Assembly: GCF_042646425.1 (NCBI RefSeq)
Contig: NZ_JBHRTR010000037.1
Coordinates: 1-64,000 of the forward strand
Direction: 5' to 3'
Source: Marinibaculum pumilum
GTDB taxonomy: Bacteria; Pseudomonadota; Alphaproteobacteria; Ferrovibrionales; Ferrovibrionaceae
Length of the DNA stretch: 64,000 bases
Shown in pieces: positions 27,727-36,374 of the stretch; positions within the stretch are counted from its first letter, which is position 1; every line of letters begins with the position of its first letter. A program made the translations under genes and the position numbers. The notes beneath the pieces are model-generated. The model saw nothing but the letters and a program-made list of their open reading frames with translations. It had not been told where the DNA came from and did no database searches.

Positions 27727-27744
27727 AATGACTAATGAGTCATT
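27727..27744. promoter_or_regulatory. AATGACT-AATG-AGTCATT dyad
   Basis: Perfect 7-bp inverted repeat with a 4-bp centre in an AT-rich stretch (27715-27765) between the divergent TRAP-binding-protein and ion-channel genes. The position suits an operator covering the TRAP promoter. The core TGACT/AGTCA resembles sites of several small dimeric repressors but the regulator is unknown. Confidence 0.55.
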
Positions 27745-27867
27745 AATCAGATTTTTCGATGACCTGCTTCGATCGCGGGTCCGCAGCGACGGCGACAGCG
27801 TGACGTTGACCTGCACGGCAGCCGGCCGGATGCTGCCCGACGGGGGCCGGACCAGGGGAAGGGGGAT

Positions 27868-28656
27868 TTGGGCGTGGTGGACGGGGTGCGGCACCGCTTT
27901 TACCTGCACCTCTTTCCGTCGGCGCGGACGAAGCCCGGCCTGTCGGTCGTCAACAGGATCATCTGCGGGCTGATCGTCTATTCCGTCGTCATCGCGATCC
28001 TGGAGAGCGAGCCCGCTGTCCTGCGCGAGGGACGCGGCTTCTTCCTGGTCTCCGAATACCTCCTGACCTTCCTGTTCGCGGCGGAATACCTGGCGCGGCT
28101 GTGGTGCGCACCGGAGGATCCGCGCTTCCGCCAGCCGGTCTGGGGCCGGCTGCGCTATGCCGTCACCCCGGCGGCGCTGATGGACCTGCTGGCGATCTCG
28201 CCGCTGCTCTTCACCCTGCTGGGCAGCGAGGCCTTCCTGTTCCGGCTGTTCCGCCTGTTCCGGATCCTCCGCCTTGCCAAGCTGGGACGCTATTCGGAGG
28301 CGATCGCGGAGATCTTCACGGCGGTGCGGTCCCGTCGCTACGAGCTCTTGGGCAGCATGGCCTGCGCGCTGTTCCTGCTGCTGATCTCCTCCACCTTCCT
28401 CTACCTGGTGGAGAGCGAGGCGCAGCCGGAGGCCTTCGGCAGCATTCCCCGCGCGATGTGGTGGTCGGTGGCGACCCTGACTACGGTCGGCTATGGCGAC
28501 GTCGTGCCGGTGACCACCTTGGGGCGCTTCTTCGGCGGGATCACGGCGATCATCGGCATCGGCCTGATCGCGATGCCGACGGGCATCCTGGCTGCCGCCT
28601 TCAGCGATGCGCTGGCGCGGCGGCGGGAAGGGAAAGGCGGCGCGGCGGAGGAATGA
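27868..28656 (+). CDS. Voltage-gated potassium channel (Kv-like, six-TM)
   Basis: 262 residues. Six membrane segments: S4 is visible as LFRLFRLFRILRLAKLGRYS with Arg every third residue, and the selectivity filter is TLTTVGYGDVVPVTTLG between the last two helices. Cytoplasmic membrane K+ channel. Start is TTG at 27868 after AGGGGAAGGGGGA; there is no ATG in frame before the first helix. The C-terminus is a short basic tail without an RCK/TrkA-N domain, so ligand gating is not expected. It ends 78 bp before the CoA-transferase gene. Confidence 0.87.
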   Translation: MGVVDGVRHRFYLHLFPSARTKPGLSVVNRIICGLIVYSVVIAILESEPAVLREGRGFFLVSEYLLTFLFAAEYLARLWCAPEDPRFRQPVWGRLRYAVTPAALMDLLAISPLLFTLLGSEAFLFRLFRLFRILRLAKLGRYSEAIAEIFTAVRSRRYELLGSMACALFLLLISSTFLYLVESEAQPEAFGSIPRAMWWSVATLTTVGYGDVVPVTTLGRFFGGITAIIGIGLIAMPTGILAAAFSDALARRREGKGGAAEE

Positions 28657-28734
28657 CGCGGCCGGACCATTGACCTGTGCCCCGCACGCCGGAATGCTGC
28701 CGCACGCAACGATCAATAAAGGGAGGGCGTGGGC

Positions 28735-29934
28735 ATGGGCAGTCCGACGGGCGGCGTGCTGGAAGGCGTTCGGGTGCTGGACTTCGGCCGCTACATCGCG
28801 GGGCCCTATTGCGCCGCGGTCCTGGGCGAGCTGGGCGCCGACGTGATCCGCTTCGACAAGCGCGAGGGGTCGGAGGACCGCTATGTGCAGCCGGTCGCCC
28901 CCACCGGCGACGGCGCGATGTTCCTGCAGATGAACCGCAACAAGCGCTCGATCACCCTGGACCCGATGCATCCGGAGGGCCGCGCGGTGGTGGAGCGGCT
29001 GGTGGCGACGGCGGACGTGGTGGTCGCCAACCTGCCGCCGCCGACCCTGAAGCGGATGGGCCTGGACCATGCCAGCCTGAAGGCGATCAAGCCCGACATC
29101 ATCCTGACCCGTGTCTCCGCCTTCGGCGATGGCGGGCCGATGAGCGACCGGGTCGGCTTCGACGGCGTTGCCTCCGCCATGTCGGGGGCGATGTGGTTCT
29201 CCGGCGAGCCGGGCACCCCGACCCGGCTGCAGGCGCCCTATGTCGACATCACCACCGCGATCTCCTGCGCGATGGGGACCCTGGCGGCGCTGATGCACCG
29301 GCAGAAGACCGGCGAGGGGCAGGAGGTCGAGGGCGCGCTGCTGATCAGCGCGATGAACTGCTTCGCGCCGATCCTGGTGGAGCAGGCGGCCCTGGGCCTG
29401 GACCGGCAGCCGACCGGCACCCGCGGCCAGACCGCGGCGCCCGCCGACATCGTCGCCACCAAGGACGGCTGGATCATGATGCAGGGCATCGGCCCGTCGC
29501 AGTTCCGCCGCTGGGCGCAGCTGATGGGGGAGGAGGAGAAATGGTGCTCCGACCCGAAGTACAAGGACGACCTGTCGCGCGGCGACAACGGCGCCGCGAT
29601 CAGCGCGCGCACCCGCGAATGGGCGGCACAGTACACGACGGCGGAGGCGCTGGACCTGCTGTCGCAGGCGAAGCTGCCAGGCGGCCCGGTCTATACCCCG
29701 CGACAGGCGGTGGAAGATCCCCATGTCGCGGCGATGGGCTACCTGCACCCGATGCCCTATGACGGGCTGAACGACCCGGTTTCCCTGGTGGAGATGCCGG
29801 TGCGCCTGACCGGCAGCCCGGGCAGCATCCGCAAGGCCGCGCCGCTGCTGGGCGCGGATACCGACACCGTGCTGGCGGAGATCGGCCTGGCCGCGGCGGA
29901 GATCGGCGCCCTGCGCGAGAAGGGCGTGATATGA
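28735..29934 (+). CDS. CaiB/BaiF-family CoA transferase (class III)
   Basis: 399 residues. VLDFGRYIAGPYCAAVLGELGADVIRF (seen in part as GRYIAGPYCAAVLGELGADV) at the N-terminus and the catalytic Asp D171 in APYVDITTAI, which forms a glutamyl/aspartyl-CoA-type intermediate in formyl-CoA transferase. Moves CoA between carboxylic acids. An upstream GTG at 28729 is possible; ATG 28735 sits 7 nt after GGGAGGG and is preferred. Its stop overlaps the next gene by 4 nt (ATGA), tying it to two DsbA-fold isomerases; such a trio suggests breakdown of an aromatic or isoprenoid acid through CoA esters. Confidence 0.87.
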   Translation: MGSPTGGVLEGVRVLDFGRYIAGPYCAAVLGELGADVIRFDKREGSEDRYVQPVAPTGDGAMFLQMNRNKRSITLDPMHPEGRAVVERLVATADVVVANLPPPTLKRMGLDHASLKAIKPDIILTRVSAFGDGGPMSDRVGFDGVASAMSGAMWFSGEPGTPTRLQAPYVDITTAISCAMGTLAALMHRQKTGEGQEVEGALLISAMNCFAPILVEQAALGLDRQPTGTRGQTAAPADIVATKDGWIMMQGIGPSQFRRWAQLMGEEEKWCSDPKYKDDLSRGDNGAAISARTREWAAQYTTAEALDLLSQAKLPGGPVYTPRQAVEDPHVAAMGYLHPMPYDGLNDPVSLVEMPVRLTGSPGSIRKAAPLLGADTDTVLAEIGLAAAEIGALREKGVI

Positions 29935-30608
29935 CGGAGGCGGCGCTGGACCTCGACCTGTTCTGGTCGTTCCGCAGCCCCTATTCCTACCTGGCGATGC
30001 CGCGGCTGGTGGAACTGGCCCGCGACTATGCGATGGAGGTCCATGTCCGGCCGGTCTATCCGATCGCGGTGCGCATCCCCGGCTTCTTCAAGTCGGTGAA
30101 CCCGCTCTGGCCGCCCTATGTCATGCGCGACACCCAGCGCCTGGCGGCGTTCCTGGACATCCCCTACCAGTGGCCGCAGCCGGACCCGATCGTCATGGAC
30201 ATGGCCAGCGGCGAGGTGCCGAAGGCGCAGCCCTATATCCACCGGCTGACCCGGCTCGGTACCCTGGCGGCGGAGCGCGGCCGCGGCCTGCCCTTCATCG
30301 CGGAGGTCGGCCATCTGCTGTTCGGCAGCGGCATCGCCGGCTGGCATGAGGGGGACCACCTGGCGGCGGCGGTCGGCCGCGCCGGCCTGGACCTGGCGGA
30401 GATGGACACGGTTATCGTCGCCGAGGAGGCGCGGCTGGAAGAGGCCATCGCCGCCAATGAGACGGCGCAGAAGAAGGCCGGCCATTGGGGCGTGCCCCTG
30501 ATGGTCTTCCGGGGGGAGCCGTTCTTCGGCCAGGACCGGATCGAACTGCTGCTCTGGCGCATGCGCCAGGCGGGCCTGCAGCCGCGGGAGGCGGCGCCCG
30601 TGACGTGA
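29931..30608 (+). CDS. DsbA-fold isomerase (HCCA isomerase/kappa-GST type), copy 1
   Basis: 225 residues. DLFWSFRSPYSYLAMPRL is the 2-hydroxychromene-2-carboxylate isomerase N-terminus, where the Ser of SPYSY replaces the CxxC of true DsbA and binds glutathione in known enzymes; WGVPLMVFRGEPFFGQDRI near the C-terminus carries the cis-Pro. Glutathione-dependent isomerase or transferase in the cytoplasm. Overlaps the CoA transferase by 4 nt and is followed after 13 bp by a close paralogue. Confidence 0.83.
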   Translation: MTEAALDLDLFWSFRSPYSYLAMPRLVELARDYAMEVHVRPVYPIAVRIPGFFKSVNPLWPPYVMRDTQRLAAFLDIPYQWPQPDPIVMDMASGEVPKAQPYIHRLTRLGTLAAERGRGLPFIAEVGHLLFGSGIAGWHEGDHLAAAVGRAGLDLAEMDTVIVAEEARLEEAIAANETAQKKAGHWGVPLMVFRGEPFFGQDRIELLLWRMRQAGLQPREAAPVT

Positions 30609-30621
30609 CCGGGCCCCCGGC

Positions 30622-31272
30622 ATGACCCTTGAGGTCGACCTGTACTGGTCGTTCCGCAGCCCCTACTGCTACCTGGCGGGCGACCGGCTGGCGGCGCTGG
30701 AGCGCGAGCATGACCTGCGCCTTTCCGTCCGGCCCGTCCTGCCCATCGCGGTGCGCATCCCGGGCTTCTTCAAGACGGTGAACCCGCTGCGGGTGCCCTA
30801 CAACAGGATGGACGCCGAGCGCGTAGCCGCCTCGCTGCAGGTCCCCTTCCACTGGCCGCGGCCGGACCCGATCGTGATGGACGTGGCGACCGGCGAGGTG
30901 CCGGCCGATCAGCCCTACATCCACCGTCTGACACGGCTGGGCGCACTGGCGGCCGAGCAGGGCCGCGGCCTGCCCTTCGTGCGGGCCGTGGCTGCGCTCC
31001 TGTTCGGCGCCGGCATCGACGGCTGGGACCGCGGCGCCCATCTGGCACGGGCGGTCGCGGGTGCCGGCCTGGACCTGGCGGAGATGGAGGCGGCGGTGGC
31101 GGACGATGCCGGCCGCCTGGACGCGGCCATCGCGGCCAACGAGGCGGCGCAGACGGCGGCCGGCCATTGGGGCGTGCCGCTGATGGTGTTCCGGGGCGAG
31201 CCCTTCTTCGGCCAGGACCGGATCGACCTGCTGCTCTGGCGGCTGCGGCAGGCCGGCCTTCGCGCCCGATAG
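30622..31272 (+). CDS. DsbA-fold isomerase, tandem copy 2
   Basis: 216 residues and clearly a duplicate of the preceding gene, with long shared stretches (VRIPGFFK, DPIVMD, QPYIHRLTRLG, GHWGVPLMVFRGEPFFGQDRI) and, by eye, about 60% identity. It differs at the active-site turn: SPYCY here against SPYSY in copy 1, so a Cys sits beside the glutathione site. Start at 30622 follows GGGCCCCCGGC with no strong ribosome site; translation may be coupled to copy 1. Probable function: a second isomerase in the same pathway or a subfunctionalised partner. Confidence 0.82.
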   Translation: MTLEVDLYWSFRSPYCYLAGDRLAALEREHDLRLSVRPVLPIAVRIPGFFKTVNPLRVPYNRMDAERVAASLQVPFHWPRPDPIVMDVATGEVPADQPYIHRLTRLGALAAEQGRGLPFVRAVAALLFGAGIDGWDRGAHLARAVAGAGLDLAEMEAAVADDAGRLDAAIAANEAAQTAAGHWGVPLMVFRGEPFFGQDRIDLLLWRLRQAGLRAR

Positions 31273-31411
31273 TCCCGCTCCCGCAACTTCAGGCTTTCCG
31301 GCCGCCGGCATCCGGCTGCGCTTGGAACATGGCTCCGGGCCGCTCTGTTGCCCATGGGTATGCACGCCCGGCCGATCGAGCCGGGCCACTCAAGCGGAAG
31401 GAGAGGCTGCC

Positions 31412-32104
31412 ATGAGAGGATACAAGAGCCAGTTGATGACCACCGTCTTCGCCCTGGGCTTCGCCGGGGCCGCGGCTACCGCCAGTGCGGCGGTCGGCGA
31501 CCCGGTGGACCTGCAAACCTGGGACCGTTCGGGGCTGGCGCAGGGCTGGTCGTCGGAGGAGCTCCTTGACGAGGAGGTCTTCGGCCCGAACGGCGACGAT
31601 ATTGGCGAGGTCGAGGATATCGTGATCGGTGCGGACGGCACGGTGAAGGCCGTGATCGTCGAGACGGAGGCGTTCCTGGATATCGGCGATGTCCATGCCC
31701 TGGTCGATTGGAGCAAGGTGTCTGCCGGGCCGGAAGAGGATTCGATCCAGGTTCCGGTGACGCAGGAGACCCTGGAGGAGTTCCGGACCAACTACGACGA
31801 TGACAATCTCGGCAACCGGAGCTACCGGGTGCGCGAGCTGATCGGCGACGGTGTCCGGCTGACCGACGGCAGCGGCTATGGCCGGATCGACGACATCATC
31901 TTTTCCGCCGACGGCAAGGCCAGCGCCGTGATCGTGGCGGCCGACTACGGTTACGACTACGGGGTCGGCCCCTATGCCTATCCCTATCACGGCTATGGCG
32001 CCGGCTGGCAGCCGGGCATGGGCTATTACGACCTGCCCTATACCCGGGACCAGGTGGCGGCCAACACGCCGACGGAGCGCGAGTGGGAAGGTCCGTTCGA
32101 CTGA
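31412..32104 (+). CDS. Secreted PRC-barrel protein
   Basis: 230 residues with a signal peptide (LMTTVFALGFAGAAATASA-AV). Two PRC-barrel modules: about residues 46-110 (LLDEEVFGPNGDDIGEVEDIVIGADGTVKAVIVE, seen as DIGEVEDIVIGADG) and 135-178 (RVRELIGDGVRLTDGSGYGRIDDIIF). The tail is strikingly Tyr/Gly/Pro-rich (DYGYDYGVGPYAYPYHGYG). PRC barrels act as small adaptor or stress domains; periplasmic ones often accompany envelope stress. Acidic overall. GGAAGGAGAGG precedes the ATG. Stand-alone gene. Confidence 0.75.
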   Translation: MRGYKSQLMTTVFALGFAGAAATASAAVGDPVDLQTWDRSGLAQGWSSEELLDEEVFGPNGDDIGEVEDIVIGADGTVKAVIVETEAFLDIGDVHALVDWSKVSAGPEEDSIQVPVTQETLEEFRTNYDDDNLGNRSYRVRELIGDGVRLTDGSGYGRIDDIIFSADGKASAVIVAADYGYDYGVGPYAYPYHGYGAGWQPGMGYYDLPYTRDQVAANTPTEREWEGPFD

Positions 32105-32119
32105 CCGGCACATCTCGTC

Positions 32120-32143
32120 CCCGCCCGCCAGCCGGCGGGCGGG
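32120..32143. terminator. Strong hairpin after the PRC-barrel gene
   Basis: CCCGCCCGCC (32120-32129), loop AGCC, GGCGGGCGGG (32134-32143), a perfect 10-bp GC stem 15 bp after the stop codon. No T-run follows, so Rho-independent termination is uncertain, but the position is right. Confidence 0.55.
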
Positions 32144-32319
32144 GGCTGCCGGCCGGTCCGGCGAAAGCGCAATGCGACGGTCGGGCGCGGCTGCTTCCGT
32201 TCGCACTAGCAATGGTGGACAGCTGCGCGCCGACCTACCATAAAGGGTGCCATAGACGGCATCTGGACGCCTTCAGCGTTTCAGTCCGTCCAAACGGGGA
32301 AGGGAGTGCGACGGTCGGG

Positions 32320-32715
32320 ATGACCTGGATCATGTTTGGCCTGAAGACCTGCGATACCTGCCGCAAGGCGCGGCGGTGGCTGGACAGCCAGGGCGTACCC
32401 TACAGGGCGCATGACCTTCGCGAGGCACCGCCCACCCGCAACCTCCTGCAGCAATGGCTCGATGCCGTCGGTCCGGAGAGGCTGGTCAACCGCCGCTCCA
32501 CCACCTGGCGCGGCCTGTCGGAGGAAGCGCGTGCGGCCGCGGCCCCGGGCGCCGATCCGGAAACGCTGCTGGCCCTTCTGGCGGAGCAGCCGACCCTGAT
32601 CAAGCGTCCCGTTTTCCAGCGCCGGACAGAGGTCCTGGTCGGTTTCGACCATGCGGTGCGCGGCGCCCTTGCAGGCAGTTCCGCGCCGAACCAGGACAGT
32701 CTGCGCCACGCCTGA
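32320..32715 (+). CDS. ArsC/Spx-family thioredoxin-fold protein
   Basis: 131 residues. MFGLKTCDTCRKARRWLDSQG has the redox Cys pair CDTC of the YffB/Spx branch; LVNRRSTTWRGLSEEAR and PTLIKRPVFQR are the conserved Arg-bearing segments (RPV motif). Family members reduce arsenate with glutathione or act as transcription anti-regulators. There are no other ars genes here, so the YffB-like glutathione-dependent reductase role is more likely than arsenate resistance. A second ATG at 32332 would start directly at MFGLKTC and is also possible. Confidence 0.77.
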   Translation: MTWIMFGLKTCDTCRKARRWLDSQGVPYRAHDLREAPPTRNLLQQWLDAVGPERLVNRRSTTWRGLSEEARAAAAPGADPETLLALLAEQPTLIKRPVFQRRTEVLVGFDHAVRGALAGSSAPNQDSLRHA

Positions 32716-32914
32716 CCGGGCGGCCAGACCGCGACCTGCCGCCCAGTCGGCGACCTGCAGTCACGGGGCGACCGGCCGCCCCCCCCCCAGAGCCTGTCCC
32801 CATGCTGCGTTGCGGCAAGGGCTTCTGTCGGCCCGCCCGCCACCGCTATACTCCCGCACCGACGTCGCCGTCCGAACGGCGGTGCTGACGGCCAAGCCGA
32901 TAGGGGGCTGCACC

Positions 32915-35900
32915 TTGGGTATCGAAGTCGCACTGAACCACCGCACGGTCTATGAGTACGACCGGCCGGTGCAGCTGGGACCGCAGACCGTCCGGCTGCG
33001 CCCGGCGCCGCATTGCCGCACCGGCATCCCGGCCTATTCCCTGAAGGTGGAACCGCGCGAGCATTTCCTGAACTGGCAGCAGGATCCGCACGGCAACTAT
33101 CTGGCGCGGCTGGTCTTTCCGGAGAAGACCCGGCGGTTCAGCGTGGAGATCGACCTGATCGCCGACATGTCGGTGATCAACCCGTTCGACTTCTTCCTGG
33201 AGGAGGAGGCGACGAGCTTCCCCTTCACCTATGGCGAGGAGTTCCTCGACGATCTCGCCCCCTTCCTGCAGAAGGACGATCCAGGGCCGCTGTTCGCCGA
33301 CTACCTGAAGACCCTGCCGGAAGGGGCGGAGCAGACGATCGACTTCCTGGTGGCGGTGAACCAGCAACTGCAGCGCGACATCGCCTATACCGTCCGCATG
33401 GAGCCCGGCGTGCAGACGCCGGAGGAAACGCTGAAGCTGCGCCGCGGCTCCTGCCGCGACACCGGCTGGCTGCTGGTGCAGCTGCTGCGGCATCGTGGCC
33501 TGGCGGCGCGCTTCGTGTCCGGCTACCTGATCCAGCTCACCCCCGACCAGAAGCCGCTGGACGGGCCCGAGGGGCCGAGCGCCGATTTCACCGACCTGCA
33601 TGCCTGGACCGAGGTGTTCCTGCCCGGCGCGGGCTGGGTCGGCCTGGACCCGACCTCCGGCCTGCTGACGGGGGAGGGGCATATCCCGCTGGCCAGCACG
33701 CCGGAGCCGTCCAGCGCGGCGCCGATCTCCGGCATGGTGGAGCCGGCCGAGGTCGAGTTCGACTTCGACATGTCGGTGACCCGGATCGTCGAGAAGCCCC
33801 GGGTCACCAAGCCGTTCACCGAGGAACAGTGGGCGTCGATCCTGCAGCTGGGCCATGAGGTCGACAGCGACCTGGCGGCCGGCGATGTGCGGCTGACCAT
33901 GGGCGGCGAGCCCACTTTCGTCTCCATCGACGACATGGACCATCCGCAGTGGAACACCGAGGCGCTGGGCGAGGACAAGCGCCGCCTGGCCGGCGACCTG
34001 TTCCGTCGGCTGGCCGACCGTTTCGCGCCCGAGGGGCTGCTGCACTACGGCCAGGGCAAGTGGTACCCGGGCGAGCAGCTGCCGCGCTGGGCGCTGACCG
34101 CGATGTGGCGCAAGGATGGCGAGCCGGTCTGGCAGGACCGCAGCCTGCTGGCGCAGCCGGAGAAGCCGGGCATGGCCGATGCAGACCGTGCCGAGGCGCT
34201 GGGCCGGGCGATCGCCGAGGAACTCAATGTGCCGGCGAAGTACCTGCAGCCGGCCTTCGAGGATCCCTACTACTACATCTTCAAGGAGCGCCGGCTGCCG
34301 ATCAACGTCACGGTGGCCGAGAACAAGCTGAAGGAGGAGATGGAGCGCGCGCGCATCGCCCGCGTCTTCGAGCAGGGGCTGGACAAGGTGGTGGGCTATG
34401 CCCTGCCGCTGGCCAAAGGACCTGCTGGAAGGGACGGGGGCTGGCAGTCGGGGCCCTGGCACCTGCGCATGGAGCGGCTGTTCCTACTGCCGGGTGACAG
34501 CTCCATGGGCTACCGCCTGCCACTGGACAGCCTGCCCTGGGTGACCGAGGGCGACTATCCCTATCACTTCCCGGAGGATCCCTTCGCGCCGCGCGGCGCC
34601 TTGCCGGCCTATGCCGAGCTTGCCGGCCCCGGCCGCAGCGAGGGCGGGGCTGCACCGCTGCGCCGGCAGGCCGGCGATCCGCGCCTGGCGCCGGGCCGGG
34701 CCGGGGAGGGCGGCGAGGGTCCTGACGCAGCGGGTGACGGCCGCCTGCCGGCGGACGCCAGGGCCGACGGACGGCCGCCGCTGCCAGGCGAATCCGACCC
34801 GTCGGTGGTGCGTACCGCGCTCTGCGTCGAGCCGCGCAACGGTCATTGCCACATCTTCCTGCCGCCAATGCCGACAGCCGCCGACTATCTGGCGCTGGTG
34901 GCGATCGTGGAGCGCGCCGCGGCACGGCAGAACCAGCAGGTGGTGATCGAGGGCTATCTGCCGCCGGGCGACCCGCGGCTGGAGCATTTCAGCGTCACGC
35001 CGGATCCCGGCGTGATCGAGGTCAACATCCATCCCAGCCGCAGCTGGAGCGAGATGGTGGAGCGCACCGAGCTGGTCTACGGGCAGGCGCGGCAGACCCG
35101 GCTGGGCACCGAGAAGTTCATGATCGACGGCCGCCATACCGGCACCGGCGGCGGCAACCATGTCGTGCTGGGCGGCCCGGCGCCGGAGGATTCGCCGTTC
35201 CTGCGCCGGCCCGACCTGCTGCGCAGCCTGCTGGCCTTCTGGCAGAACCATCCGGGGCTCAGCTACCTGTTCTCCGGCCTGTTCATCGGCCCGACCAGCC
35301 AGCACCCCCGGGTCGACGAGGCCCGCGACGACAGCCTCTACGAGCTGGAGCTGGCCTTCGCCCAGGCCGGGATCGGCCAGGACGTGCCGCCGTGGATGAC
35401 CGACCGGCTGTTCCGCAACCTGCTGGTCGATATCACCGGCAATACCCACCGGGCGGAGTTCTGCATCGACAAGCTCTATTCCCCGGATTCTTCCGGCGGC
35501 CGCCGCGGCCTGCTGGAGCTGCGCGCCTTCGAAATGCCGCCGCACCACCAGATGAGCTCGGTGCAGATGCTGATGCTGCGGGCCCTGGTGGCGCAGTTCT
35601 GGACGAAGCCCTACGAGCGCCCGCCGGTGCGCTGGGGCAACCGCCTGCACGATGCCTTTCTGCTGCCGCACTTTGTCTGGGCCGACCTGCTGGATGTGAT
35701 CGACGAGATGAACCGGGCCGGCTACGAGTTCGACCCGGCCTGGCTGGTGCCGCAGATGGAGTTCCGCTTCCCGCGGATCGGCCGGGTCACCCGCCACGAT
35801 GTCGGCATCGAACTGCGCCACGCCCTGGAGCCCTGGCACGTGATGGGTGAGGAGGGCTTCGCCGGCGGCACCGCGAGGGCGGTGGATTCCACCCTGGAAC

Positions 35901-36346
35901 GGATGCAGGTGCAGGTCGCCAACTTCACCCCGGAGCGCTTCGTGCTGGCCTGCAACGGGGCCGAGGTGCCGCTGCTGCCGACCGAGGTGGAGGGCGAGTA
36001 TGTCGGCGCCGTGCGCTTCAAGGCCTGGGCGCAGCCGTCCAGCCTGCACCCCACGATCCCGGTTCAGGCGCCGTTAACCTTCGACCTATATGATCGCTGG
36101 TCTGGGCGTTCCCTCGGCGGATGCCGCTATCATGTCGCGCATCCCGGCGGCCGCAGCTTCGATACCCTGCCGGTCAACGCGGCAGAGGCGGAGAGCCGCC
36201 GGCGCACCCGCTTCTTCCCGTTCGGGCATACCGGCGGGCCGATGGCGGTGCCGCGTTCCTATCGCAGTGCCGAGGCGCCCCTGACCCTGGACCTGCGCCG
36301 CGCGGCGGTCGGGCTGGAAACGCCACCCGTCCAGACCGAACGGTGA
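32915..36346 (+). CDS. Transglutaminase-DUF2126 fusion, predicted amide ligase component
   Basis: 1,143 residues. The first 290 residues are a bacterial transglutaminase-like module: N-terminal beta region (TVYEYDRPVQLGPQTVRLRP) and a complete triad C180 (RRGSCRDTGW), H229 (DLHAWTEV), D245 (LDPTSG). The remainder is DUF2126, with LTMGGEPTFVS, FMIDGRHTGTGGGNHVVLGG and LELRAFEMPPHHQMSSVQ; this domain has been proposed to be a COOH-NH2 ligase. A low-complexity, Gly/Arg/Asp-rich insert of about 60 residues lies near 34,620-34,800. Starts at TTG 32915 with TAGGGGG 7 nt upstream; no ATG is available. First of three tightly linked genes. Known: the set recurs in many bacteria; inference: it makes and trims a peptide-like product or protein tag. 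Confidence 0.85.
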   Translation: MGIEVALNHRTVYEYDRPVQLGPQTVRLRPAPHCRTGIPAYSLKVEPREHFLNWQQDPHGNYLARLVFPEKTRRFSVEIDLIADMSVINPFDFFLEEEATSFPFTYGEEFLDDLAPFLQKDDPGPLFADYLKTLPEGAEQTIDFLVAVNQQLQRDIAYTVRMEPGVQTPEETLKLRRGSCRDTGWLLVQLLRHRGLAARFVSGYLIQLTPDQKPLDGPEGPSADFTDLHAWTEVFLPGAGWVGLDPTSGLLTGEGHIPLASTPEPSSAAPISGMVEPAEVEFDFDMSVTRIVEKPRVTKPFTEEQWASILQLGHEVDSDLAAGDVRLTMGGEPTFVSIDDMDHPQWNTEALGEDKRRLAGDLFRRLADRFAPEGLLHYGQGKWYPGEQLPRWALTAMWRKDGEPVWQDRSLLAQPEKPGMADADRAEALGRAIAEELNVPAKYLQPAFEDPYYYIFKERRLPINVTVAENKLKEEMERARIARVFEQGLDKVVGYALPLAKGPAGRDGGWQSGPWHLRMERLFLLPGDSSMGYRLPLDSLPWVTEGDYPYHFPEDPFAPRGALPAYAELAGPGRSEGGAAPLRRQAGDPRLAPGRAGEGGEGPDAAGDGRLPADARADGRPPLPGESDPSVVRTALCVEPRNGHCHIFLPPMPTAADYLALVAIVERAAARQNQQVVIEGYLPPGDPRLEHFSVTPDPGVIEVNIHPSRSWSEMVERTELVYGQARQTRLGTEKFMIDGRHTGTGGGNHVVLGGPAPEDSPFLRRPDLLRSLLAFWQNHPGLSYLFSGLFIGPTSQHPRVDEARDDSLYELELAFAQAGIGQDVPPWMTDRLFRNLLVDITGNTHRAEFCIDKLYSPDSSGGRRGLLELRAFEMPPHHQMSSVQMLMLRALVAQFWTKPYERPPVRWGNRLHDAFLLPHFVWADLLDVIDEMNRAGYEFDPAWLVPQMEFRFPRIGRVTRHDVGIELRHALEPWHVMGEEGFAGGTARAVDSTLERMQVQVANFTPERFVLACNGAEVPLLPTEVEGEYVGAVRFKAWAQPSSLHPTIPVQAPLTFDLYDRWSGRSLGGCRYHVAHPGGRSFDTLPVNAAEAESRRRTRFFPFGHTGGPMAVPRSYRSAEAPLTLDLRRAAVGLETPPVQTER

Positions 36347-36374
36347 AGGCCAGCTATCGGAGCCTGGGCCATCG

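Noticed and set aside
32320..32715. Arsenate reductase (arsenic resistance)
   Set aside because: The CxxC motif matches the YffB/Spx branch and no other ars gene is near.
32775..32800. Run of about ten C as slippery site or promoter element
   Set aside because: Lies in a non-coding gap with no feature depending on it.
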